5,994 bases of DNA from an uncultured Treponema sp. (GCA_937893155.1 CALBGU010000101.1:1-5994), one strand, 5' to 3'. Counted from the first letter of the stretch, positions 1 through 5,726 are shown. The notes: generated from the letters alone by a model not told the origin. Numbers and translations: made by a program.

Positions 1-1418
1 CCCTTAGCTTGCTCTGGAACCTTGAGGTTGCCCTCGTTGTCGACATTTCCTGCCACCTTGAGTGATTTCACATAGCGTGCACTTGGGGCGTAGGAGAGGT
101 AGATGCGGTCGTAGTAGTTACCATCGAGGTCGATGAACCATCCGCCGAGGTGATAGCTGAGTCCGATGCTACCTGCGGTGAGTGGTGTTCCAGCTTCGCG
201 CATTCCCTTGTTCATCACGACGTCGTAGGTGTACATTGCCGATGTTGAGTTAAGGTAGCGCACGTTGGCATTGTTGATGTTCTTCGCCTCACTGATTGTT
301 CCGAGTGCTTTCACATCGAGGTATGATGTGAGTTTGTATGTCACACCGAGCTCCAATCCGTAGTACTCTTTGTTGATGTCGGTCATTGAGACATACGAGA
401 AAGAGTTGATGTCGTCGAAGTAGAAGTTCTGCCATTCGGTAATCTTCGACAGATAGCTGTAGTAAGCATTGAAGTTGAGATGGAGTCGTGCGTTCTGATA
501 TTGATATCCGAACTCGCTGCTGAAGACGTGCTCATCCTTCAGGTTTTTCACGAAGTCGTTGTTCATTTCTGGCGATACGAAAGCCGTTGTTGCGAGAGGA
601 GCGCGCCATTCATACCCTGCTCCGAGTGAGAATACGTGTCCTCGTCCGGCGTTATATGTCATGCTTCCTTTTGTTCCTGCTTCGCCAAACCTTGCCACTC
701 CGCTCTTTCCGAATGAGTTGTCTGCGAACATACCATTGCGCATATGACCTTTTCGCTGCATGATTGTTCCGCCCCACTTGGCTGCTGCGTTGACGTGCCA
801 GCGTCCGGTGTTGACGGCGTAGTTTGTCCAGAGCATTCCCTTATGGACGTTGATGTTGTAGTCGTAGCCGAACTTATCGCCTTCGTAGATAAGCTTGCCT
901 GCGCCGTTAGCACCTGCTGTGTTCAGGTCGTAGTGCACACGTGGGTCGGTGTTGGCGTAGTTGCCTAAGGCGTAAGTGTTTATGTTGGGGAACGATGATG
1001 CTCCGAGCAGATCCTCCATTGTCTGGTAGTGGCGTCCACGGTTGGTTGCTACCATGAATCCGCTGTTCCACACTGCATTGGTCTTTATCTGTTTGTTGAG
1101 TGTCGACGACAGGTTAAACATCAGGTTGTTGTTGTGCTTTGCCTGCACATAGTATAGGGCGTCGGCACCTGTCAGTCCTGCCTGTTGGTTGGCATAATAA
1201 AGCTTGTCCCAGTTGATCTGTCGGTTTTCTTTCGATGCCATCCAGTATTCACGTGCATCGTTCCAGTCGTTGTATGCCTGATGGTCGCGATAGTTCACGT
1301 TCTCGGTGTTCCATACATCGTAATAGCTCGATGGCAAGTTCTTCCAGTAGTCGGGTTGTGGGTTCTCTGCACTGTTGTAGTTCAGCTTTGTGCTTTTGTA
1401 TGTGCTGATTGTCTTTTC
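1..1418 (-). CDS. TonB-dependent outer-membrane receptor, internal/C-terminal part (both ends missing)
   Basis: The minus strand is one uninterrupted reading frame of about 472 codons (codons occupy 3k to 3k+2), with no start or stop until a TGA at 1428-1430 beyond the junction. The product reads as the beta-barrel of a TonB-dependent receptor, an outer-membrane channel that takes up ligands with energy from TonB-ExbB-ExbD. Visible features are dense Tyr/Trp/Asn alternation typical of barrel strands and family-like blocks such as AENPQPDYWKNLPSSYYD (about 1327-1380), EWRAPLATTAFVSPEMNND (about 558-611), EWQNFYFDDINSFSYVSM (about 384-437) and NYYDRIYLSYAPSARY (about 76-123). These resemble Bacteroidota receptors of the CarboxypepD_reg/plug class; I cannot tell the ligand, and no SusD partner is in view. 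The plug domain would lie beyond 1418 and is absent. The last barrel strands lie before position 1. Plus-strand frames here are shadows. Confidence 0.9.
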
Positions 1419-1896
1419 ATTTAATAATCAAATTCGTTTTAATGCCGACGGTTTGTTTAATTTGCCTGTCGGAAAGCGCGATTTTAACCGCAATATGCAG
1501 AAAAAACTGGAATTTTTTCTGACCGCGCTGAAAACCAAAAATATTTCGTTCGTGTGCGGCGATTTTGAGAGCATTGCACCCGTTTCGCTTTCAACAAAAG
1601 ATTTTGTCTACGCTGACCCGCCCTATTTAATTACCTGCGCGACTTATAACGAAAAATCGTGGAACGCTGCGGAAGAAAAACGCCTGCTTTGTTACTTGGA
1701 CGAGCTAAACGCGGCGAAAATCCGATTTGCGCTTTCAAATGTGCTTTCAACCGACGGAAAATCGAACACGATTTTGCAGCAGTGGCTGACTGAGCGAAAA
1801 TATGTATGTCATCATCTTGATTTCTCGTACAAAAATTCCAATTATCACAAAAAGAATGTCGCAAAAACAGACGAAGTTTTAATTACGAATTACTGA
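1390..1896 (+). CDS. D12-class N6-adenine DNA methyltransferase, C-terminal part (5' truncated)
   Basis: This protein would transfer a methyl group from S-adenosylmethionine to adenine N6 in double-stranded DNA, as Dam and type II modification enzymes do. Seen directly: the conserved block SFNNQIRFN followed by LPVGKRDFN (about 1417-1478), the catalytic DPPY motif at 1615-1626 inside FVYADPPYLIT, then FALSNVL and a C-terminal SNSNYHKK...DEVLITNY end, with TGA at 1894-1896. The family is usually about 270-300 residues; only about 160 remain. The N-terminal SAM-binding FxGxG motif is missing, so this piece alone should be inactive. The frame is open from 1381 and the GTG at 1390 is the first possible initiator, but there is no ribosome binding site and those bases probably belong to the neighbouring segment, so it is not a real start. 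It is a partial gene if the contig is chimeric and a pseudogene if the junction is real. It may belong to a restriction-modification system or phage; no partner is in view. Confidence 0.85.
   Translation: MLLYVLIVFSFNNQIRFNADGLFNLPVGKRDFNRNMQKKLEFFLTALKTKNISFVCGDFESIAPVSLSTKDFVYADPPYLITCATYNEKSWNAAEEKRLLCYLDELNAAKIRFALSNVLSTDGKSNTILQQWLTERKYVCHHLDFSYKNSNYHKKNVAKTDEVLITNY
1398..1422. other. Junction between two unrelated DNA segments
   Basis: The receptor frame (minus) still makes sense as KSTKLNYN up to about 1382-1397 and perhaps to 1412, and hits a stop at 1428-1430. The methyltransferase homology on the plus strand starts at about 1399-1420. Both genes lose their N-terminal halves here and face each other head to head. 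To the left the DNA has Bacteroidota-like codon use and moderate GC; to the right it turns abruptly AT-rich for the methyltransferase. No inverted repeats, target-site duplication, transposase or att-like site was seen. The break is placed only to within about 20 bases because both frames are tolerable across 1399-1415. Confidence 0.75.
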
Positions 1897-1987
1897 CTTT
1901 TGCATTCGGCAGGTAATTTATTTTTAAACACGCTTTGCTTTTTGCCCATCGGAGCAATTTTTTTTCAAATACGAGCCGCCGAATCAA

Positions 1988-2034
1988 AAAGTCGTGCGTT
2001 TTTCAGAAAAACACGGCTTTCCTTTTTGCTTTTT
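1988..2034. terminator. Bidirectional rho-independent terminator
   Basis: A stem of about 14 base pairs is formed by 1988-2003 and 2007-2020 with a CAG loop, one G-U pair and a two-base bulge (1997-1998). On the plus strand it is followed by CCTTTTTGCTTTTT. On the minus strand it ends in a TTTTT run (1990-1986). It sits between convergent genes, the methyltransferase (ends 1896) and the SnoaL-like gene (ends 2049), and can stop transcription from both sides. Confidence 0.75.
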
Positions 2035-2048
2035 CCTTGTATGCTTTC

Positions 2049-2477
2049 CTAGTTATTCACGCGCACCCAGATTCCGCCGCGCTTTTCATATACAGAATTG
2101 CCCGAAAGCGTCCACGCTCCGCGTATGCCGTAGACTTTCGCCGTGAGCGTGTGCGTTACGCTCATAACTGCGCGCTCGCCGTCCACGCGGATAGAAAAAT
2201 CCTTCGTGTCGATTTTGTAATAATTGAGCGTGCCGTCCATAATCTCGCCGATAAACTCCGCTCGCGTCTGCTTTTTGCCGCTCATATGCGTGAAAATGAG
2301 ATTTTCGTCAAAATACCGCTCCAGTGCCGCGCGGTCTTTGGCAATCATCGCATTGTTTATCGCCTCATACGCGGCATACACCGCATTTTCCTCGCTTGTC
2401 ATCGTAGCCCCCTTGTCCAGTGCAAAAACGGATAATCCGCACAACAAAGCCAACATAAAAAACAGTCTTACTTTCAT
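2049..2477 (-). CDS. Exported SnoaL/NTF2-like (DUF4440-type) protein
   Basis: A 142-residue product. Residues 1-19 form a Sec signal peptide: MKVR, then a hydrophobic run LFFMLALLCGLSV, with a likely cut after VFA or FAL. The mature part has the pattern of the SnoaL-like/NTF2 fold: an N-terminal helix with SEENAVYAAYEAINNAMIAK (28-47), the motif DRAALERYFDENLIFTHMSG (48-67) in which the FDENLIFTHM stretch leads into the cone-shaped sheet, RAEFIGEIMDG (72-82), then alternating strands ending EKRGGIWVRVNN. Family members include small-molecule isomerases, cyclases and many proteins of unknown activity; I cannot assign a substrate. Start at 2477 is supported by AAGGGAG at 2484-2490, six bases upstream. 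It is the last gene of the minus-strand operon and is followed by the terminator at 1988-2034. Met26 has its own possible ribosome binding site (listed separately), suggesting the signal peptide was added to a shorter cytosolic protein. Confidence 0.75.
   Translation of the reverse strand: MKVRLFFMLALLCGLSVFALDKGATMTSEENAVYAAYEAINNAMIAKDRAALERYFDENLIFTHMSGKKQTRAEFIGEIMDGTLNYYKIDTKDFSIRVDGERAVMSVTHTLTAKVYGIRGAWTLSGNSVYEKRGGIWVRVNN
2408..2414 (-). promoter_or_regulatory. Possible internal ribosome binding site before Met26 of the SnoaL-like gene
   Basis: The minus strand reads AAGGGGG five bases before ATG at 2400-2402, just after the predicted signal peptide. Starting there would give a 117-residue protein beginning MTSEENAV with no export signal. 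The match to the anti-SD is only moderate, and use of this start is inference. Confidence 0.3.
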
Positions 2478-2523
2478 CAGATTCTCCCTTTGCGCCCTGT
2501 TTCAAAATAACGCGGGTTATTCA

Positions 2524-2637
2524 CTATACACAATGTGCTGGTCGCGCGCGGTAATCCACCACCTGCTCGCCCTGTCTGGTGAAAAGAGTCGCCGCCACGA
2601 CCGCAAAAATGATGAGTGCAAAAGAAAGTTTCTTCAT
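2524..2637 (-). CDS. 37-residue small ORF with a signal peptide, unknown function
   Basis: It is preceded by GAGAGG at 2644-2649, six bases from the ATG at 2635-2637, a spacing equal to that of its neighbours. Residues 1-16 (MKKLSFALIIFAVVAA) are a clean signal peptide or single membrane segment with a Lys-Lys start. The remaining 21 residues (TLFTRQGEQVVDYR, then six more, ending CV) are polar and match nothing I recognise. It ends with TAG directly followed by TGA. It lies 48 bases after acetyltransferase A and 46 bases before the SnoaL-like gene, within the same transcript. Three readings are possible: a genuine small secreted peptide, a truncated remnant of a longer exported enzyme, or a leader. 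The strong ribosome binding site and charge pattern support translation; function is unknown. Confidence 0.5.
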   Translation of the reverse strand: MKKLSFALIIFAVVAATLFTRQGEQVVDYRARPAHCV

Positions 2638-2685
2638 AAATAGCCTCTCGTCATTTTAATACCGCGAATTGCGGCGGTTGCGCAC

Positions 2686-3237
2686 TTAATCCTTGAATTT
2701 CTCTGCGTCGAGCGTGCGGACGACTTTTGCAGGACTTCCCACCGCAACCGCATAATCGGGAACGTCGCGCGTAACAACCGACCCTGCGCCCACGACCGCG
2801 TGTTTTCCGATACATACGCCGGGCAAAATCGTCGCCCCTGCACCAATCCACGCATCCTTCTTGATGAGAATCGGCTTGCACAAAAGCACAGCACGGTCAT
2901 ACAAATCGTGGTTATTCGTCAAAAGCTGCACGTTCGCCGCAATCCACGCGCCGTCCTCAATCGTGATTCCGCCGCGCGCCATCATCAAAAGATTGCTTCC
3001 GATGTACACATTGCGCCCGATTTTCACGCGCTCAAAGCACACGCCCTGAAGCGGAGCCGTCAGCCGAGTTCCCTCGCCGATATGTTCGCCGAAAAGAGCC
3101 TTCACCGCCGCGTCATATTCCGCCGTCATCGGCATTGTATGGTTCAGCGTAAAAAGAGCCTGCGCGTTCTTTATACCGATTTTCGCCACCTCGGCATCGG
3201 GAATTCTCGGGTCTACGATTTCTTCTGTACAATCCAT
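2686..3237 (-). CDS. Hexapeptide-repeat O-acetyltransferase A (maltose/xenobiotic acetyltransferase-like)
   Basis: A 183-residue left-handed beta-helix acetyltransferase. Such enzymes move the acetyl group of acetyl-CoA to a hydroxyl or amine of a sugar or small molecule and act as cytosolic trimers with active sites between subunits. An N-terminal helical cap (about 1-50) precedes imperfect hexapeptide turns: VKIGRNVYIGSNLLM (71-85), ITIEDGAWIAANVQL (91-105), then the loop with the probable catalytic His110 in LLTNNHDLYDR, then ILIKKDAWIGAGATILPGV and AVVGAGSVVTRDVPDYAVAV (148-167), ending with the family GSPAKVVR tail. Start at 3237 is chosen because AAGGAG lies seven bases upstream; an in-frame ATG at 3294 has no such site. 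It is the third gene of the minus-strand operon, 60 bases after the flavodoxin stop. The acceptor is unknown. It has no export signal, unlike the flavodoxin and SnoaL-like proteins beside it. Confidence 0.88.
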   Translation of the reverse strand: MDCTEEIVDPRIPDAEVAKIGIKNAQALFTLNHTMPMTAEYDAAVKALFGEHIGEGTRLTAPLQGVCFERVKIGRNVYIGSNLLMMARGGITIEDGAWIAANVQLLTNNHDLYDRAVLLCKPILIKKDAWIGAGATILPGVCIGKHAVVGAGSVVTRDVPDYAVAVGSPAKVVRTLDAEKFKD

Positions 3238-3244
3238 AGGTTTT

Positions 3245-3250
3245 CTCCTT
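3245..3250 (-). promoter_or_regulatory. Ribosome binding site that fixes the start of acetyltransferase A
   Basis: The minus strand reads AAGGAG, seven bases before ATG at 3235-3237. It argues against the longer frame from 3294, whose 19 extra residues (MCFAAVEYSAQTFFARRKP) do not look like this family and lie in the spacer after the flavodoxin stop. Confidence 0.8.
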
Positions 3251-3297
3251 GCGAAAAATGTTTGAGCCGAATATTCTACTGCCGCGAAGCACACACG

Positions 3298-3891
3298 CTA
3301 CAGCCAGCCCTGCACCGCCTTTTTTGCCGCAGTTCTGGCAGTCTGCGCGGTCTTTCCCTGCACGGCAAGCCCTTTTGCCACCGTTGCACCCTTACACGCC
3401 GAGCGCAATTTGCTCTCTGTGCCTGCCAATCCGCTTCCCTCGTGCGTGCAGAACGGGCGGACGGTTTTGCCCTGCCAGTCGTGCGACTCGATAAACGAAT
3501 AGACAATCATCGGCATATCGCCCCACCAGTTCGGATAACCCAAGAAAACCGTGTCGTATGCGCTGATGTCGATGTCGGATTTGAGCGCGGGACGAGCCTT
3601 TTTGCGCTGTTCGTCCTTTGCGATTTCGGTTAGGCGAGTGTAGCTGTCGGTCGGATACGGCTTTTCAGGCACAATCTCGAACAGCTCCGCGCCCGTTTCT
3701 GCGGCAATCATCTTCGCGATAACCGCCGTATTGCCCTCGCTGATTCTGCCCACGTTGTACTGCTCGCCTGTCGCCGAAAAATAGATAACGATTGATTTTC
3801 CCATAGATTTCTCCTTGCTCAAAGATGTATTTGTTTGTGCAAACACCGCACACGCCGCCATAATCGCAATCAGAACCGCCGCCAGCTTCAT
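3298..3891 (-). CDS. Flavodoxin with an N-terminal signal peptide
   Basis: A 197-residue product. Residues 1-18 (MKLAAVLIAIMAACAVFA) form a signal peptide, and residues 30-197 are a flavodoxin domain of the type common in anaerobes (Flavodoxin_4-like). It binds FMN and carries electrons singly between redox enzymes. Visible: first strand and phosphate-binding loop SIVIYFSATGEQYNVG (33-48), then EGNTAVIAKMIAAETGAELFEI (52-73), PYPTDSYTRLTEIAKDEQ (78-95), the second FMN loop FLGYPNWWGDMPM (116-128), and third loop PFCTHEGSGLAGTE (146-159). The expected core is complete. Start at 3891 has AAAGGAG six bases upstream, inside the end of acetyltransferase B, whose stop is only three bases away, so the two are coupled. 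A second strong site (3811-3816) precedes Met30. Cys14 in MAAC could be a weak lipobox. Export of an FMN protein through Sec would be unusual; secreted flavodoxin-like proteins are found in gut anaerobes. Confidence 0.88.
   Translation of the reverse strand: MKLAAVLIAIMAACAVFAQTNTSLSKEKSMGKSIVIYFSATGEQYNVGRISEGNTAVIAKMIAAETGAELFEIVPEKPYPTDSYTRLTEIAKDEQRKKARPALKSDIDISAYDTVFLGYPNWWGDMPMIVYSFIESHDWQGKTVRPFCTHEGSGLAGTESKLRSACKGATVAKGLAVQGKTAQTARTAAKKAVQGWL
3811..3816 (-). promoter_or_regulatory. Internal ribosome binding site before Met30 of the flavodoxin
   Basis: The minus strand reads AAGGAG with six bases to ATG at 3802-3804. This Met starts exactly where normal cytosolic flavodoxins start (MGKSIVIYFSATG). 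The site encodes the residues SKEKS of the exported form. It is as good as the site for the long form (3898-3904), so both an exported and a cytosolic protein may be made from one gene. Confidence 0.6.
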
Positions 3892-3894
3892 AGG

Positions 3895-4479
3895 CTACTC
3901 CTTTTGCTCAGCAGGATTCTGCATTTTGATGACCTTCGCAGGAACGCCGCCCACCACCGCATAATCTGGCACGTCCTTCGTAACGACCGCTCCTGCCGCC
4001 ACCACCGCATATTCGCCGATAGTAACGCCCGGGCAAATCGTCGCGTTCATACCAATCCACGCATTTTTCTTGATAACGACTTTGCCGTATGTGTATTTCG
4101 TGTGCCGCTCGTTAAAGTCGTGGTTAATCGTCGCAATGCGCACGCCCGGCGCAATCATAACGCCGTCAGCGAACTCGATTCCGCCCGAAGCCGACAGAAT
4201 CGCCGAGTGATTGATAAACACGTTTTTGCCGAACTTGACGCGGTTTCCAAAGTCGCAGATAAACGGCGTGAGAATGCGCACATCGTCGAGTTTTCGCCCG
4301 AAAAGCTCCTCTAAATCCTGCACATACGTCGCGTCGTCGGGCATTTTGGCGTTTGCCTTTGCGCACAGCGTCCGCGCCCGCATCATCTCCGCAACGGCTT
4401 CTTGAAAATACGGCTCGCGAACATCTGTCGTGCCGCCCTTGTCCATTAACTCGTACACATATCCTTGCTTGTATTCCAT
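3895..4479 (-). CDS. Hexapeptide-repeat O-acetyltransferase B (sugar O-acetyltransferase family)
   Basis: A 194-residue acetyl-CoA-dependent acetyltransferase of the same fold as enzyme A but a different subgroup. It has an N-terminal cap with ELMDKGG (10-16) and a helix EAVAEMMRARTLCAKANA (27-44), then TPFICDFGNRVKFGKNVFIN (71-90), in which the helix turns begin, GGIEFADGVMIAPGVRIATI (99-118), probable catalytic His120 in INHDFNERH, KKNAWIGMNATICPGVTIG (137-155), AVVAAGAVVTKDVPDYAVVG (158-177) and the GVPAKVIK tail. The PFxxDFG block is characteristic of acyltransferases annotated as sugar or maltose O-acetyltransferases; the acceptor cannot be told. It is the first gene of the minus-strand operon. 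No SD precedes ATG 4479. The alternative Met12 (4446) is no better equipped, so the exact start is uncertain by 11 residues. Stop TAG (3895-3897) lies three bases before the flavodoxin start. Confidence 0.88.
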   Translation of the reverse strand: MEYKQGYVYELMDKGGTTDVREPYFQEAVAEMMRARTLCAKANAKMPDDATYVQDLEELFGRKLDDVRILTPFICDFGNRVKFGKNVFINHSAILSASGGIEFADGVMIAPGVRIATINHDFNERHTKYTYGKVVIKKNAWIGMNATICPGVTIGEYAVVAAGAVVTKDVPDYAVVGGVPAKVIKMQNPAEQKE

Positions 4480-4524
4480 AGCTAAAGTATAACCGATGTT
4501 TTGCTTTTTTCTATGGGCAGTTTG

Positions 4525-4533
4525 TGCTAAAAT
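4525..4533 (+). promoter_or_regulatory. Extended -10 promoter for the acetyltransferase C-tetR pair
   Basis: TGC followed by TAAAAT forms an extended -10. There is no good -35; only T-rich sequence lies at 4505-4510, at 17-base spacing. The start would be near 4540, with a leader of about 48 bases. It overlaps the -10 of the opposite promoter by two bases, so the two directions probably compete for polymerase. Confidence 0.4.
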
Positions 4534-4559
4534 GATAAGTAAACGACACTTTTTGTCAA
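4532..4559 (-). promoter_or_regulatory. Promoter of the minus-strand acetyltransferase-flavodoxin operon
   Basis: On the minus strand a perfect TTGACA (-35, 4559-4554) is followed after 16 bases by TATCAT (-10, 4537-4532, one mismatch to TATAAT). Transcription would start near 4525, giving a leader of about 45 bases before ATG 4479. The form is sigma-70-like and unlike Bacteroidota promoters. A second, weaker -10-like TATACT at 4491-4486 has no -35 and would give a leaderless message. Confidence 0.6.
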
Positions 4560-4571
4560 AATGCCTATTTT
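4545..4571. promoter_or_regulatory. Candidate operator: two small palindromes in the divergent control region
   Basis: GACA-CTTTT-TGTC (4545-4557) overlaps the -35 of the minus promoter and lies just downstream of the plus-strand -10. AAAAT-GCCT-ATTTT (4558-4571) follows directly. A TetR-family dimer bound here could block both promoters. The arms are short (four and five base pairs), so the assignment rests on position as much as on symmetry. Confidence 0.35.
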
Positions 4572-4587
4572 TACGAGGGAGAACGAT

Positions 4588-5166
4588 ATGAGCGAAAAAG
4601 AGAAAATGCTTTCGGGGGAATTATACGATTCGTCGGACGCGGAACTATGCGCGCTTCGCCGAAAAGCACACGCATTGTGCCGCCGATACAATGCGCTTGA
4701 CGAAACCGACGAGGAGAGAGCGAACATCGCAGAGGAGCTTTTGGGAGAACACGGCTCGAATGTGTATTTGCAAGGTCCTGTGCAATTTGATTACGGCGTG
4801 TTTACGACAATCGGCGAAAACACCTATGCGAACTTCAATTTCACCTGCCTTGACTGCGCGCCTGTGTCTATCGGAAAGAACGTGTTTTTCGGTCCGAATG
4901 TGTCGATTTTAACGCCGATGCACCCGCTGAAATGGCAGGAGCGCAATCAGTTTCAGAAATCAGACGGCACATTTGCCACACGGGAATACGCAAAGCCGAT
5001 TACGATTGGCGACAACTGCTGGATTGCAGGCGATGTTACGATTTGCGGCGGCGTTACGATTGGAGAAGGCTCGGTCATCGGCGCGGGGAGCGTGGTTACA
5101 CGGGACATTCCGCCGAATGTGGTTGCTGTGGGCAATCCGTGCCGAGTGCTCAAGGCGGTCAAATGA
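4588..5166 (+). CDS. Maltose O-acetyltransferase-type hexapeptide acetyltransferase C
   Basis: A 192-residue member of the Maa/LacA (galactoside/maltose acetyltransferase) family, which acetylates a sugar hydroxyl from acetyl-CoA. It shows the full family plan: cap MSEKEKMLSGELYDSSD (1-17) and the helix with ALCRRYNALDETDEERA (29-45), then VQFDYGVFTTIGENTYANFN (65-84), LDCAPVSIGKNVFFGPNVSI (88-107), probable catalytic His112 in LTPMHPL, an inserted loop (113-134) before YAKPITIGDNCWIAGDVTI (134-152), GGVTIGEGSVIGAGSVVTRD (154-173), and IPPNVVAVGNPCRVLK. AGGGAG at 4576-4581 lies six bases before ATG 4588. The upstream in-frame ATG at 4561 lacks such a site and would overlap the candidate operator, so 4588 is chosen. 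It overlaps tetR by four bases (ATGA). It is diverged from A and B, not a recent duplicate. The natural acceptor is unknown; members often serve detoxification of non-metabolised sugars. Confidence 0.9.
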   Translation: MSEKEKMLSGELYDSSDAELCALRRKAHALCRRYNALDETDEERANIAEELLGEHGSNVYLQGPVQFDYGVFTTIGENTYANFNFTCLDCAPVSIGKNVFFGPNVSILTPMHPLKWQERNQFQKSDGTFATREYAKPITIGDNCWIAGDVTICGGVTIGEGSVIGAGSVVTRDIPPNVVAVGNPCRVLKAVK

Positions 5167-5726
5167 GCGGGAAAGCAAAGACAGACCCGCGTATTGAGCG
5201 CACAAAAGACGCAATTCAGCGGGTGTTCAAAGAAATGGTGTGCTCTCTTCCGTATGAGAAAATCACGGTGAAGGCGATTGCCGACCGCGCAGGGATAAAC
5301 CGCAACACGTTCTATTTGCATTACGATTCGACGGACGATGTGCTGCGCGAGATTCAGGCGAAACATTCGAGCGAATACAGCGCGATAGTTTCGAGGTTCG
5401 ACTGCATTCGCGACACGGACAAGCTGGTGCGTTCTTTTTTTGAATATATGGAGGCGCAGGACGAGTTTTTTAAGCGTGTTACCTGCGACAGTCGCTTTGA
5501 TTATATCCGCGAGAAAATGCAGAGCCGCGTTACTGCAACGACTGCGCAATCTACGGTGTTTGGCGATGTGGACGAGAGCGTGAAAAATATGCTGCTCACT
5601 TTTAATAATTGCGTGGTGTATTTTTATCGCCAATGGGTCGCCGACGGGCGAAAAATCCCGCTCGAACAGATGATTTCGCTCGCCTCCTCGCTCCTCTCTC
5701 ACGGCACGCGCGGCTTTCGCGGGTGA
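5163..5726 (+). CDS. TetR/AcrR-family transcriptional regulator
   Basis: A 187-residue regulator. Residues 11-60 are the TetR DNA-binding domain: RIERTKDAIQRVFKEMV, YEKITVKAIADRAGINRN and TFYLHYDSTDDVLREI, in which ITVKAIADRAGINRNTFYLH is the classic helix-turn-helix. Residues 70-187 form the helical ligand-binding and dimer part; no ligand can be inferred. The length is near the usual 180-220. Start ATG 5163-5165 overlaps the TGA of acetyltransferase C (5164-5166), with a weak AAGGCGG at 5152-5158, so translation is probably coupled. TetR proteins usually repress themselves and a divergent operon, which fits the shared control region at 4480-4587, so I infer it controls all the acetyltransferase and flavodoxin genes here. 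An upstream extension of the frame to 4932 only shadows acetyltransferase C. Confidence 0.9.
   Translation: MSGKAKTDPRIERTKDAIQRVFKEMVCSLPYEKITVKAIADRAGINRNTFYLHYDSTDDVLREIQAKHSSEYSAIVSRFDCIRDTDKLVRSFFEYMEAQDEFFKRVTCDSRFDYIREKMQSRVTATTAQSTVFGDVDESVKNMLLTFNNCVVYFYRQWVADGRKIPLEQMISLASSLLSHGTRGFRG

Noticed and set aside
559..1424. Several plus-strand frames of 62-79 codons
   Set aside because: They lie opposite the continuous receptor frame, are low-complexity Val/Cys-rich, and have no start signals.
1904..1984. Inverted repeat ATTCGGC / GCCGAAT around the post-methyltransferase spacer
   Set aside because: Seven bases separated by 67 bases is within chance expectation, and no mobile-element gene lies between the arms.
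2660..2685. Weak hairpin (ACCGC...GCGGT) between acetyltransferase A and the small ORF as a terminator
   Set aside because: The stem is only five base pairs and no T-run follows on the minus strand; the downstream genes keep the same spacing and SD pattern, so read-through is expected.
3238..3294. Longer start for acetyltransferase A at 3294
   Set aside because: No ribosome binding site; the extra residues are not family-like; AAGGAG stands before 3237.
2800..3633. 277-codon plus-strand open frame
   Set aside because: It is antisense to acetyltransferase A and the flavodoxin, is rich in Arg/His/Cys/Ser without any domain pattern, and has no ribosome binding site.
4561..4587. Longer start for acetyltransferase C at 4561
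   Set aside because: No SD, and it would begin inside the candidate operator; the SD at 4576-4581 selects 4588, where family members start (MSEKEKML).
4953..5702. 249-codon minus-strand open frame
   Set aside because: It is antisense to acetyltransferase C and tetR, both of which are clear family members; the composition is that of a shadow frame.
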